Below, piece after piece: positions 18,586 through 26,728 of a stretch of DNA of 64,000 nucleotides. Source of the stretch: JBBDIM01 sp040880405 (lineage in GTDB: Bacteria > Planctomycetota > Planctomycetia > Pirellulales > Pirellulaceae); NCBI GenBank assembly GCA_040880405.1, contig JBBDIM010000042.1, forward strand, positions 62,001 to 126,000. Direction: 5' to 3'. The notes below the pieces were generated by a model. It ran no database searches. It worked only from the letters and a program-made list of their open reading frames with translations, and had not been told where the DNA came from. A program made the translations under genes and the position numbers. The stretch's first letter is position 1. Every line of letters begins with the position of its first letter.

Positions 18586-19593
18586 ATGTCACGGAATCCA
18601 TCTCTTAGCCGGCGCGGCTTCACACTGGTCGAATTGCTCGTCGTCATTGCTATTATCGGCGTGCTGGTTGCACTGCTCCTTCCGGCGGTACAGCAAGCGC
18701 GCGAAGCGGCACGCCGCATGTCTTGTCAAAATAACCTGAAGCAGATCGGACTAGGCCTCCACAACTATCACGATACCTTCCAAGCCTTTCCCATCGGTTC
18801 GCGGTTCTCTTCCGGTGATCTTGCCGCTACTGGGTTCGGCGTGTCCTGGTGGTGCGGGCTACTGCCGTTCGTCGAACTGGGGAACGTGTACGACCAAATG
18901 ACGGTCAACGGCAATCACCCAGGCAGCCTTTCCAACGGCGGCGGTGGTGCTTACGACGGCCATGCCCACAACGGCCCGATCGTGCATGAGAAGGAATTCT
19001 CAGTGATGGTCTGCCCGTCGAGTCCGCTCAAGGCGGTTCGCAGTTCTGGTTACACCTATACGATCACCTGCCCCCAATACACGGGCATCTCCGGGGCGGC
19101 GAATGACACGCACAGTTTCGATTTGAACACTTCCGATCGAGAGTGGGTCGGTCGCCAGAGTGGCATTGTTTCCATCGGCGGCATGCTGACTCCCCTCGAC
19201 TCGGTCAGAATGCGCGACGCCACGGATGGTTTGAGCAACACCATGATCGTGGGCGAGCAGTCCGACTTTGTTGCCGATAGTACCGGCCGCAAGACTGTGA
19301 CCATCAACAACCACCAGGGGTTTATGTGCGGAAACAACCAAAGATCGTTCGGGTTCACCGAACGGACCTTCAACACGACGACCATTATGTACCCGAACAA
19401 TAGCGTGACCACAGCGCTCACGGGTGTCAGTAACAACGATGGGGTCAACAATGGTATCTTCTCGGCGCACCCAGGCGGATCTCAGGTGGTCATCTGTGAC
19501 GGTTCAGTGCGGTTCTTGAGCGAAAACATGGAGCTACGAACCCTCAAGTTGCTCGCCAGCCGCGATGATGGACAAGTGCTCGGCGAACTCTAG
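18586..19593 (+). CDS. DUF1559 domain prepilin-like protein
   Basis: 335 residues. The N-terminus is a type IV pilin-like cleavage/methylation signal: LSRRGFTLVELLVVIAIIGV then LVALLLPAVQQAREAARRMS. It continues directly into the DUF1559 start CQNNLKQIGLGLHNYHDTFQ. The C-terminal H-X9-DG hallmark is present as FSAHPGGSQVVICDGSVRF. These 'SBP_bac_10' proteins are hugely amplified in planctomycetes and are probably pseudopilins exported through a type II/IV-like system; their role is not known. It is followed by a strong hairpin and starts a group with a hydrolase, a small lipoprotein and a sigma/FecR pair. Confidence 0.95.
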   Translation: MSRNPSLSRRGFTLVELLVVIAIIGVLVALLLPAVQQAREAARRMSCQNNLKQIGLGLHNYHDTFQAFPIGSRFSSGDLAATGFGVSWWCGLLPFVELGNVYDQMTVNGNHPGSLSNGGGGAYDGHAHNGPIVHEKEFSVMVCPSSPLKAVRSSGYTYTITCPQYTGISGAANDTHSFDLNTSDREWVGRQSGIVSIGGMLTPLDSVRMRDATDGLSNTMIVGEQSDFVADSTGRKTVTINNHQGFMCGNNQRSFGFTERTFNTTTIMYPNNSVTTALTGVSNNDGVNNGIFSAHPGGSQVVICDGSVRFLSENMELRTLKLLASRDDGQVLGEL

Positions 19594-19612
19594 TCCGAGA
19601 ACCGCATGATTC

Positions 19613-19650
19613 CCGGAATGGTGGAGTGAGCGTTCCCGCCACCATTCCGG
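19613..19650 (+). terminator. Hairpin 3' of the DUF1559 gene
   Basis: CCGGAATGGTGG at 19613-19624 and its perfect 12-bp reverse complement CCACCATTCCGG at 19639-19650 flank a 14-base loop, 20 bp past the stop codon. There is no T-run, so it is a terminator-like or 3'-stabilising hairpin. Confidence 0.55.
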
Positions 19651-19739
19651 CGTGCAATGTCTCACCATATTCCTAAATTTCTCGGCAACACCTTCGGGCT
19701 GTGGTCAGCGCGAAGACTGCCGTTTCAACTGCCTTGGAC

Positions 19740-20885
19740 ATGAATTTGAAAACTTCAACTTTGCGGCGAGTGGGCGGATCGCGTCTCGCGTTTACTCTTT
19801 TTTCATTCATTGCCTGCCTTGGTTTTGCATGGTGTATTGGATGCGAAAACGAGGTCACGCATTCTATCGATGTATCTCCCGTTGAAGGGCCGGACGCCGT
19901 TGCTGCCTCGCCTACGGCGGCGAATTCGGGCGAGGTCGTGGAAGCCATGACCCCGCCTTACATCGAAAAAACGTTGGTCAGTTCCTTCGACGGAAGCAGT
20001 CAACCGCTCCGATACGCCCTGCCCGACTCGCTGGCTCCCGATTCGCAAGAGTCGGAAGTCCGGCCGCTGCTCGTGTTCCTGCACTCGTGGAGCAGCGATT
20101 ACCGGCTCCACAAGAAAGTCTGGCTCGATGCGGCACTGCGGCGAGGTTGGATTTTTGTAGAGCCCAATTTTCGCGGGCCGAATAACAACGCAGAGGCGTG
20201 CGGTTCTGAGGCAGCCCAGGCCGATATTCTCGACAGTGTGGCATTCGCGATTCAAGAGTTAGGGGCCGATCCGAATCGTATTTATCTGGCCGGTGCCTCC
20301 GGGGGCGGGCACATGGCAATGCTCATGGCAGGGCGACATCCCGAACGGTTCACGGCGGTCTCAGCCTGGGTTGGAATCAGTGATCTAGCCCAATGGCACG
20401 AAGATCGTACGGCCCACGCCTCCGACGACCGCTACGCCAAAATGATTGTCAACTGTTGTGGTGGCGTGCCCGGCGAGAGCGAGACAGTCGATGAGCAATA
20501 TGTCGAAAGGTCGCCGATCCATTGGATTACCGGGCTAGGCGATCTGCCGCTCGACATTGCCGCTGGCGTTCACGACGGCAAATCGGGATCTGTCCCGTTT
20601 CAACACTCGATCCGCCTGTTTAACAAGGTCGCCGAAATCAGGGGTTTGGAAACGGTTAGCAACACGGAGATGGACCAACTTTGGACAACGTCCGAGCTTC
20701 AAGATCCTCGGCCGGATGACACTCCAGCCGACCCCAGCTATGGTCGAGACATCAAGTTGCGGCGGGAAGCAGGCACCGCTCGCGTCACCATCTTCGAGGG
20801 AGGACACGAAGGACTCGCCGAGGCCGCCTGCACCTGGCTCGAGACGTTCCAGCGGTCGACGGCTAGTTCGGCAGTCGCGAAATAG
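19740..20885 (+). CDS. Secreted alpha/beta-hydrolase (PHB-depolymerase/peptidase S9-like)
   Basis: About 381 residues from ATG 19740 (an in-frame GTG at 19701 is an alternative). A basic N-terminus and hydrophobic segment (LAFTLFSFIACLGFAWCIGC) form a signal; the Cys may be a lipid anchor, although the lipobox is poor. The hydrolase core shows LLVFLHSWSSDYR for the oxyanion strand, LGADPNRIYLAGASGGGHMA with the nucleophile in GASGGG, and a late His in FEGGHEGL. This is the layout of PHB-depolymerase/esterase-like proteins. Substrate unknown. It follows the DUF1559 gene and precedes a small lipoprotein on the same strand. Confidence 0.75.
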   Translation: MNLKTSTLRRVGGSRLAFTLFSFIACLGFAWCIGCENEVTHSIDVSPVEGPDAVAASPTAANSGEVVEAMTPPYIEKTLVSSFDGSSQPLRYALPDSLAPDSQESEVRPLLVFLHSWSSDYRLHKKVWLDAALRRGWIFVEPNFRGPNNNAEACGSEAAQADILDSVAFAIQELGADPNRIYLAGASGGGHMAMLMAGRHPERFTAVSAWVGISDLAQWHEDRTAHASDDRYAKMIVNCCGGVPGESETVDEQYVERSPIHWITGLGDLPLDIAAGVHDGKSGSVPFQHSIRLFNKVAEIRGLETVSNTEMDQLWTTSELQDPRPDDTPADPSYGRDIKLRREAGTARVTIFEGGHEGLAEAACTWLETFQRSTASSAVAK

Positions 20886-20954
20886 ATCGATCCCCGGCAA
20901 ACCCTCCCGGATTTCCCTGTCACACCACCATTTCCTCATCCAGGATTTCGAGTT

Positions 20955-21401
20955 ATGCTTGCCACCCGTACTACACTCTGCCTGCTCATAACCGCCGTTG
21001 TCCTATTCGCCTTGTCGGGTTGCGGCAAGCCTCACAACCTGCCAGGCGAAACCGGTACGGTGAAAGGGCAGGTGGTGTATGATTCAGGCACCATTCCTCA
21101 AGGTTCCACCGTGGTGATGATTCACCAGGGATCCGGTATTCCAGCGACTGGGCTTATCCACGCTTCCGGGAAATTCACTTTGCAAATGCGAAACGGCCCC
21201 GATATTCTGGTCGGCGATTACGACGTCTCGATCAAACCCCCAGGCGAGATTGACGAAGAAGTGGCCCATATCACCCCTGCTACCGTTCCCGAAGCGTGGA
21301 ACAAGGTTCCCCAGAAGTATTGGAACGCAAAGACGAGTGAGGAGAAGTTCACCATCTCCCCTGGCGACAATTTTTACGAGTTTACGCTAGCCGACGACTA
21401 A
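20955..21401 (+). CDS. Small lipoprotein with carboxypeptidase-regulatory-like beta-sandwich
   Basis: 148 residues. The N-terminus is a clear lipoprotein signal, with LLITAVVLFALSGCGKP giving lipobox LSGC. The mature part starts with TGTVKGQVVYDSGTIPQGST and contains a GDYDVSIKPPG strand, the usual Ig-like fold of the small planctomycete lipoproteins found after DUF1559 genes. It probably sits on the inner face of the outer membrane or the outer face of the inner membrane. Function unknown. Confidence 0.75.
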   Translation: MLATRTTLCLLITAVVLFALSGCGKPHNLPGETGTVKGQVVYDSGTIPQGSTVVMIHQGSGIPATGLIHASGKFTLQMRNGPDILVGDYDVSIKPPGEIDEEVAHITPATVPEAWNKVPQKYWNAKTSEEKFTISPGDNFYEFTLADD

Positions 21402-21525
21402 GATGTGTCGTAAAAACGAGCAATGCCTTTAACGGAGCCTATTACCGTGGCAATAAGCTCGCCGGATTCGGACGGGACGAACCGAATTGAATCCACGGAA
21501 GCCAAACGCTAGTGGAGACGCGGTC

Positions 21526-22131
21526 ATGTCAGAGTTCCCCTCGTCCTTGAGTCCCAGGATGGCCGAATTGAACCGCAATATCGACCAATTCAACGACGAT
21601 CCTTCCACCCACGAAACCGCTACCCGTCAAGATTTCGATCAACTCCTGGAGAACCATCGCGAGAAGATTTTCCTCTACTTGATGGCCTTGGTTAACGACC
21701 GCGACGACGCTGACGATCTATGCCAGCGGATCAGTATCGTGATGTGGCAGAAGTTTGACGACTTCGATCACGCACGCAGTTTCCTTTCGTGGGCCTGTGG
21801 GATTGCCCGACTGGAAGCCTACAACTTCCGCCGGGCACGTTCCGCGGACCGGCTGATTCCGCAAAACGATTTGCCTCAACTACTGGCGGTCACGCTGGAA
21901 AATTTCGAGCAGGATCCCGCCGAACAGCGGCTGGCCGCATTGCGGAAATGCGTCCAGGCCTTGCCCAAACTAGAGCAGTCGTTCCTGCATGATATTTACT
22001 GGGAAGGCCATTCCTGTGATTCAATTGCCGAGAAGCTCGAATGCTCGACCCGGACGTTTTATAACCGCATGTATCTGCTGCGTCGTCGACTGTTGAAATG
22101 TGTATCCCGTCGCTTACGAACCGAACAATAA
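21526..22131 (+). CDS. ECF-type RNA polymerase sigma-70 factor (planctomycete/verrucomicrobial family)
   Basis: About 201 residues. Region 2 spans ~40-110, including REKIFLYLMALVNDRDDADD and LSWACGIARLEAYNFRRA, which has the aromatic-rich promoter-melting motif. Region 4 contains LPKLEQSFLHDIYWEGHSCD then SIAEKLECSTRTFYNRMYLL, a helix-turn-helix. I chose the ATG at 21526 (GGAG 9 bases upstream) over the TTG at 21487. The FecR-like gene begins 34 bp downstream, so this is a cell-surface-signalling or stress sigma with its likely regulator. The neighbouring DUF1559 and PSCyt1 genes are plausible targets. Confidence 0.9.
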   Translation: MSEFPSSLSPRMAELNRNIDQFNDDPSTHETATRQDFDQLLENHREKIFLYLMALVNDRDDADDLCQRISIVMWQKFDDFDHARSFLSWACGIARLEAYNFRRARSADRLIPQNDLPQLLAVTLENFEQDPAEQRLAALRKCVQALPKLEQSFLHDIYWEGHSCDSIAEKLECSTRTFYNRMYLLRRRLLKCVSRRLRTEQ

Positions 22132-22165
22132 CCGATCTCGCGGCCCGCGCGTTTGGGCCCGAAAG

Positions 22166-23776
22166 ATGACGAAAATGAGCAATTCCGATTTTCACCGAAT
22201 GTCGACGCTACTGGAAGCGAGCCTGACAGGACATTTGACGAAGTCCGAGCGCCAAGAGTTTGAAAAAGCTCTCGGAGAATCCGAGGAGCTCCGCCTCGCT
22301 TACCTGCAAGCCATGAACTTGCACTTAGATTTGGACCGGCTAAGTCGGTCTGACGAAGATTTGCTGGTGGCCCGTGCAAATGGGGTTGCCCACGCCGGGA
22401 GTGTCAGCCGGCTTGTCAAAAAGTGGAGCGCACCGTTGCTTCTGTCGACCTTGGCGGTCTGTCTGATGATCGCGACCTTCTGTTTCTCTCTGTTCGTCGC
22501 AATGCCGGAACAACCTGCCGGCCCCGTTGCCGTGGCTCCGGAAGTGCCGGCGGAAGATACTTCCCCAGTGATTGTCGAAGTAGCCAACGCCGCGATCTTC
22601 GGCGAGGGACGGACGCCGGAGCAAGGACAGCGGCTGATCCTAGGGCGAAGGTATATTTTGACGGAAGGCTATCTGGCGATTCGCTTTCATTCCGGGGCCC
22701 GAGCCGTGGTGCAAGCCCCCGGCGTCTTCTCGGCGGTCGGAGCAGAGCGTTTTCTGGTTCGCTCCGGCAAATGTTCGGTTTACGCGCCGCCCGGTGCGGA
22801 AGGCTTCGAACTTCTGAGTCCCTCGGCCGAGATCGTCGACCTGGGAACTCGGTTTGTGGTCGATGTGGCCGAAACGGGCGAGACGCAGCTCTCGGTGATC
22901 GAAGGCGAGGCAACCATGGCTGCCTTGGGGGACGCCGCCACGATGCCGCTGATCCATCTTTTCGACGGCGACATGGCTCAAGTCGACCCCGGCTTGCCGC
23001 CGCGCCGAGTTCAGGCATCGCCCAGCCAACTCACCTACATGGAAAGGCTCCCCGATCGCGTGATCAGCTACGAGGCGACCATGGTGGACTCGCTCGCTGA
23101 AGAACTGCTGAGCGTCACCGTCCAGAGAGATGGGGTCACGCGTACGTTCGAGCGGGAAGACATGGTGCGCGGACGCGTCGGCGAGTTCACCGGACAGGCG
23201 GGAGCGGCCACGTTCTGTACGCGGATGGACGATGACCTGCCAGAGGGTGCCGCGCGGTTGGACCTTTTACACGGAGACTTCAGCCTCGTCACCGGCATCA
23301 TCAATCCGAGCGCCAGTGACTCGCAAGAGGTTTGCATGAGCATTGAATTCGAAGAGCCAATCGTCAATTCGCCCGGCCCCGATATCATTGTCTTCGATCT
23401 CCAGTTGCTGGTATACGCGCCCAAGGGGGACAAACTCACCCTGAGGTCAGGCGACGATCGCGCGTCGCGTCCCGAACTGGTGGTTGAGCAGTTCGATATT
23501 CAACTCAACTCTCCTTACGCCTTGGATTTGCTTCCCCATAAAACCTATCGTTCCCTGGAGCGAACCACCTCCGTGGACGATCTGATTCAAAAGCAGTTCA
23601 TGCACGGGCGACAAGTCAACGTCGACGCACGCGCCCTCGCCGTGGGTATCGACTTGAGCGACCTAGGCTATCAAAACGGTGAATCGCTGAAGATACTCGA
23701 TTTTTTACCAGCCACCGAAGGCGTCGACCCCGTCCTAATCATCGGCCTCCGCCCCGCGGAACGTCCGACTCCGTGA
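22166..23776 (+). CDS. FecR-domain single-pass membrane protein (putative anti-sigma regulator)
   Basis: About 536 residues. The cytoplasmic N-terminus (~residues 1-85, helical, including LTKSERQEFEKALGESEELR) resembles an anti-sigma domain. One membrane helix (LLLSTLAVCLMIATFCFSLF) is at ~88-110. A FecR domain then spans ~130-270, with GYLAIRFHSGARAVVQAPGV, FELLSPSAEIVDLGTRFVVD and SVIEGEATM. The ~260-residue C-terminal part shows no lectin fold I can identify. The upstream frame is open into the sigma gene; ATG 22166 avoids that overlap. Together with the sigma factor it makes a typical planctomycete ECF/FecR module. Confidence 0.85.
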   Translation: MTKMSNSDFHRMSTLLEASLTGHLTKSERQEFEKALGESEELRLAYLQAMNLHLDLDRLSRSDEDLLVARANGVAHAGSVSRLVKKWSAPLLLSTLAVCLMIATFCFSLFVAMPEQPAGPVAVAPEVPAEDTSPVIVEVANAAIFGEGRTPEQGQRLILGRRYILTEGYLAIRFHSGARAVVQAPGVFSAVGAERFLVRSGKCSVYAPPGAEGFELLSPSAEIVDLGTRFVVDVAETGETQLSVIEGEATMAALGDAATMPLIHLFDGDMAQVDPGLPPRRVQASPSQLTYMERLPDRVISYEATMVDSLAEELLSVTVQRDGVTRTFEREDMVRGRVGEFTGQAGAATFCTRMDDDLPEGAARLDLLHGDFSLVTGIINPSASDSQEVCMSIEFEEPIVNSPGPDIIVFDLQLLVYAPKGDKLTLRSGDDRASRPELVVEQFDIQLNSPYALDLLPHKTYRSLERTTSVDDLIQKQFMHGRQVNVDARALAVGIDLSDLGYQNGESLKILDFLPATEGVDPVLIIGLRPAERPTP

Positions 23777-23783
23777 CGACAAG

Positions 23784-24047
23784 TCAACTTGTTCCGCGAG
23801 GTACGCGCCAAGTCTGGTAGTACCGCCAGATTTCGATGGGGTTGCCACGAAAGAAAACTCCACACGGGTCGGTGTCGACGAGTTCTCCGACGATCCCGAA
23901 CGGGCGTAGCTTATCTTCCAAGGTTTGGTGTTCGGCGACAAACCACAGATCCATTGCGAAGAGGCTCAAATTGCGAAAAAGAAAAACAATTCCGGCCTCC
24001 ATGGTTGCTGCTTGTGGTCGTTTTTCGTCCCGATTGCTGTCACCCAA
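23784..24047 (-). CDS. Possible 3' remnant of an unidentified gene beside the IS66 gene
   Basis: The C-terminal ~60 residues of this frame (from MDLWFVAEHQTLEDKLRPFG, then GVFFRGNPIEIWRYYQTWRV) have protein-like composition and a GC-rich third-position pattern like true genes here. The N-terminal ~30 residues do not. That would fit a gene whose 5' part was removed when the transposase unit arrived. I do not recognise the family. It lies between the FecR-like gene (+) and the transposase (+), and could still be a chance frame. Confidence 0.3.
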   Translation of the reverse strand: MGDSNRDEKRPQAATMEAGIVFLFRNLSLFAMDLWFVAEHQTLEDKLRPFGIVGELVDTDPCGVFFRGNPIEIWRYYQTWRVPRGTS

Positions 24048-24052
24048 CGGAT

Positions 24053-25846
24053 ATGAACCTCCAAGAGCTGCTGAAAGAGAACGAGCGACTGAGAAAATCG
24101 CTCGCCGATTCGCAGGCTCAGCTCATACAAGCCACCGCTCAGCACGAAGCGGTCTCGGCGCAGTTCTCCGAATCGCTCGAAGAGAAGCAGCAGAAGATCT
24201 CGACGCTCGAGCATCAACTGAAACTGCTCCTGCAGAAGATCAAGGGCTCGCGACAAGAGCGGATCGATCCGGATCAGTTGCTGCTATTCTCGCCGGATGA
24301 GCTACAAGAGATGGCCGATCAGATGGGTCAAGGTCAGCCTGGCGAGGACCTGATCGACGACCAACCCGCAGGCAAGCGTCGTCGCAAGTCACCAGGCCGG
24401 GTCGGCAAGTTGCCGGGGCATCTCCAGCGTGAAATCATCCGTTACGAGCTGTCGCCGGAAGAACGGCTTTGCCCTTGCTGTGGCGAAGAACGGCAGGAGA
24501 TTGGCGTCGAGAGTAGCGAGCAGTTGGAATTAATTCCGGCCCGGCTCAAAGTCCTTCAACACGACCGGGTAAAATACGCCTGCCGCAGTTGCCAAGAGCA
24601 TGTGGCGACCGCCGCGAAGCCGCCCCAGCCAATTGAAAAAGGGCTGCCCGGCCCGGGCCTGTGTGCCCATACAATTCTCTCGAAGTTCGGCGATCACCAG
24701 CCCTATTATCGCGATGAAGACATCCACTCGCGACTGGGAATGACGATTCGCCGCAGCACCCTGTGCGGCTGGCAGGCCGCGCTGGCCGAGTTAGCCTTGC
24801 CGCTGGTCCTGCGGATGAAGTTTTTAATCCTTCAGTCGCAAGTCATTCACACCGACGACACGTCGATCAAGATGCTCCAGCCGGGCAGAGGCACCACACA
24901 GACCGCCAAATTCTGGCCGTATCTGGGCGATTGGCTCCATCCGTACGCGGTTTACGACTTCACGCTAACCCGGGAACGAGACGGTCCGCAAAAGTTCTTG
25001 GATGGTTTTAAGGTCTACCTGCAGGCGGACGCCTACTCGGGTTACGACGCGATCTTCGCGGGCGACCAGGTTTTAGAGGTTGCCTGTTGGGTCCATGCGC
25101 GAAGGTACTGGCATCAGGCGCTCGACAACGATCCGCTCCGGGCCAATCATGCGCTGGGATTTATCGCCCAGTTGTCGCAGATCGAAACCCAATTGCGGAA
25201 AGCGTATCCGGCCTTGAACCTTCAAGGCGAGCGGGACTTCGCCGCGGTGGCCGCCGCGCGGCAAGAACACTCGGTGCCGATCCTGACCGATTTCAAGACG
25301 TGGCTCGATACGGAAAACGAAGATCGTCGGATCTTGCCGAAGAGCCCGATCCGCGCGGCGTTTACGTACGCGCTGAATCAGTGGGAAGCATTGTGTCGCT
25401 ACACCGAGCAGGGATTTTTAGCTTGGGATAATAACGTGGCCGAGAGACTTGTGAAACTTCCGGCGATCGGGCGCAAGAATTTTCTTTTTGTTGGCAGCCC
25501 CAACGCCGGTCGAGGCGCGGCGACGATGTATTCGCTGGTCAGTAGCGCCAAGGCAAACGGAGTGGAACCATTCGCCTGGCTGCGGGACGTGTTCACCAGG
25601 CTTCCCTACTTCCGAGGCGGCGACGCCTTTACCCAAGCGGCCAACCGGTCACTACCGACGAACTGGACGACCTATTTCCAGACCGGTGGCTTGAGCAAAA
25701 CCCGGAGCACGTGTGGACAATCGACGAGATCCGCAGAAAAGAACGAGCCCAGGCCAAAGCCCGCAAATCAGCCCGCAAGCGAGCGTAGCCAAAAAGCCTC
25801 TCCCGTCGACGGACCATCGCCGTTAACCGTGTGGCTCAACCGTTAA
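24053..25846 (+). CDS. IS66-family transposase (TnpC type) with a 3'-terminal frameshift
   Basis: 597 residues as read. A coiled-coil leucine-rich N-terminus (KENERLRKSLADSQAQLIQA to ~70) is followed by a zinc ribbon (CPCCGEE ~140, CRSC ~176) and the DDE core: HTDDTSIK ~264, QADAYSGYD ~323 and NNVAERLVKLPAIGRKNFLF with Glu ~463. The catalytic residues are intact. From about residue 528 the frame leaves the family: the expected tail (TTDELDDLFPDRWLEQNPEH, then WTIDEIRRKERAQAKARK) is encoded in another frame at 25651-25788. This is explained by a 4-base loss in a CAAG repeat near 25634-25640. No TnpA/TnpB partners are seen, as in the ISBst12-like subgroup. Confidence 0.9.
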   Translation: MNLQELLKENERLRKSLADSQAQLIQATAQHEAVSAQFSESLEEKQQKISTLEHQLKLLLQKIKGSRQERIDPDQLLLFSPDELQEMADQMGQGQPGEDLIDDQPAGKRRRKSPGRVGKLPGHLQREIIRYELSPEERLCPCCGEERQEIGVESSEQLELIPARLKVLQHDRVKYACRSCQEHVATAAKPPQPIEKGLPGPGLCAHTILSKFGDHQPYYRDEDIHSRLGMTIRRSTLCGWQAALAELALPLVLRMKFLILQSQVIHTDDTSIKMLQPGRGTTQTAKFWPYLGDWLHPYAVYDFTLTRERDGPQKFLDGFKVYLQADAYSGYDAIFAGDQVLEVACWVHARRYWHQALDNDPLRANHALGFIAQLSQIETQLRKAYPALNLQGERDFAAVAAARQEHSVPILTDFKTWLDTENEDRRILPKSPIRAAFTYALNQWEALCRYTEQGFLAWDNNVAERLVKLPAIGRKNFLFVGSPNAGRGAATMYSLVSSAKANGVEPFAWLRDVFTRLPYFRGGDAFTQAANRSLPTNWTTYFQTGGLSKTRSTCGQSTRSAEKNEPRPKPANQPASERSQKASPVDGPSPLTVWLNR

Positions 25847-25872
25847 GTCTTGTAGTTCACCGTGCGCTCACT
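24053..25872 (+). mobile_element. IS66-type insertion sequence (left end not located)
   Basis: The right end is placed at about 25871-25872. There the minus-strand integrase coding sequence stops after its RLTG motif, and the junction sequence read inwards begins GTGAGCGCACGGTG, close to the GTAAGCG terminus known for IS66 elements. I found no matching inverted repeat upstream of the transposase, so the left end is uncertain (between roughly 23780 and 24050) or deleted. No 8-bp target duplication could be assigned. Confidence 0.55.
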
Positions 25873-26538
25873 GCCCGTCAGACGCTGGACTTGAACCATC
25901 GCGGCAACCTGAGGCGAGAGGTAGGGTAAAATCGCCTCGATCCAGATGTCGGCCACGGGGCTGACTGGCTCAGTTTCGCGGGCAGTCGTCCGTCCCCTCC
26001 GCAACCCCGCCACATTCCGCAGAGCGTGAGTCACGGTCGAGGGCACTAATTCTTCGCTACACGCCCACTTGAAGAATCGCTTGATCCTTTTGACCCGGGC
26101 GTTGACGACGCCTCGGGAAAGATCGAGCACATCGATCATATGCTGGCGGACCGCCTTGAGCTTGAGGGGGCCGAAATCGCGGGCGAGGGTGTCGCCATAC
26201 AGTTCGCGCATGGGGCGCAACGAATATCGCATTTCGACATACTCCTTGGTGGGTTTCCCATCCTTGGAGTAGTACCCGAAGGCGAAGTCGCGGTACCGAG
26301 CAATGACCTGAGTCAACGTCAGGTCAAAGGATACTTGCGTAGGGGCGACCGACTTGCGAGTGGTTAGATGAGCGTTTTCTGCGCGCCATTCGGCGATCAA
26401 TCGCTCATACTCCGCGTGACTTTCGGAGGACCCGTAAAGGCCAAGATAATGGTCCCTGCCGTTGATGCGAACCACGGCCCGACCCGACGCTTTGTGGTGG
26501 CAATAAGTAGGTGGTGAAAGATTTCGTCTGCGAGGCAT
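25843..26538 (-). pseudogene. Tyrosine-type site-specific integrase, 3' half lost at the IS66 junction
   Basis: 231 residues as read. It has the N-terminus of the planctomycete XerC/D-like integrase group (MPRRRNLSPPTYCHHKASGR, then VVRINGRDHYLGLYGSSESH) and the SAM-like core-binding domain (~70-170: DLTLTQVIARYRDFAFGYYS; HMIDVLDLSRGVVNARVKRI). The catalytic domain begins at ~200 (LSPQVAAMVQVQRLTG) and breaks off where the first catalytic Arg (usually RLTGMRPGE) should follow; the final nine codons (SERTVNYKT) are IS DNA. All catalytic residues are missing, so it is inactive. Its gene starts 116 bp from the 3' end of tRNA-Arg, the usual place for an island integrase. Confidence 0.85.
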
Positions 26539-26557
26539 GCGTAGTCTCCATTCCCGT

Positions 26558-26577
26558 TCCTCCGTAATTACGGAGGA
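26558..26577. promoter_or_regulatory. Perfect 20-bp palindrome between integrase and tRNA-Arg
   Basis: TCCTCCGTAATTACGGAGGA is a perfect palindrome with its centre about 30 bases upstream of the integrase start codon. It could be an autoregulatory operator, or an accessory site for recombination near the tRNA attachment site. No T-run follows. Confidence 0.5.
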
Positions 26578-26654
26578 ATAACGAGTAATGAAACCGTTTT
26601 CGCAGTCTAGCAGACGGTTTTCTAAGTTATTGTCCTAGTTGGACTTAAAGAAAG

Positions 26655-26728
26655 TGCGGATGGCAGGGCTCGAACCTGCAACCTTCGGTTTCGTAGACCG
26701 ACGCTCTATCCAATTGAGCTACATCCGC
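26655..26728 (-). tRNA. tRNA-Arg (anticodon ACG)
   Basis: The 74-base minus-strand sequence folds as a cloverleaf. The acceptor stem is GCGGATG/CATCCGC with discriminator A. The D-arm is AGCTCAATTGGATAGAGC. The anticodon loop is CTACGAA within GGTC...GACC-type pairing, giving anticodon ACG. The T-arm is GCAGGTTCGAGCCCTGC. CCA is not encoded. The 3' end faces the truncated integrase. Confidence 0.95.

Noticed and set aside
23777..24052. IS66 accessory genes tnpA/tnpB and left inverted repeat
   Set aside because: No frame here resembles TnpA or the TnpB (Orf2) family, and no match to the GTGAGCG-type end was seen.
1..26600. Second copy of the tRNA-Arg 3' end as the far attachment site
   Set aside because: I did not see a second copy of the tRNA-Arg T-arm sequence (GCAGGGCTCGAACC on the + strand) by eye; a proper repeat search is needed.
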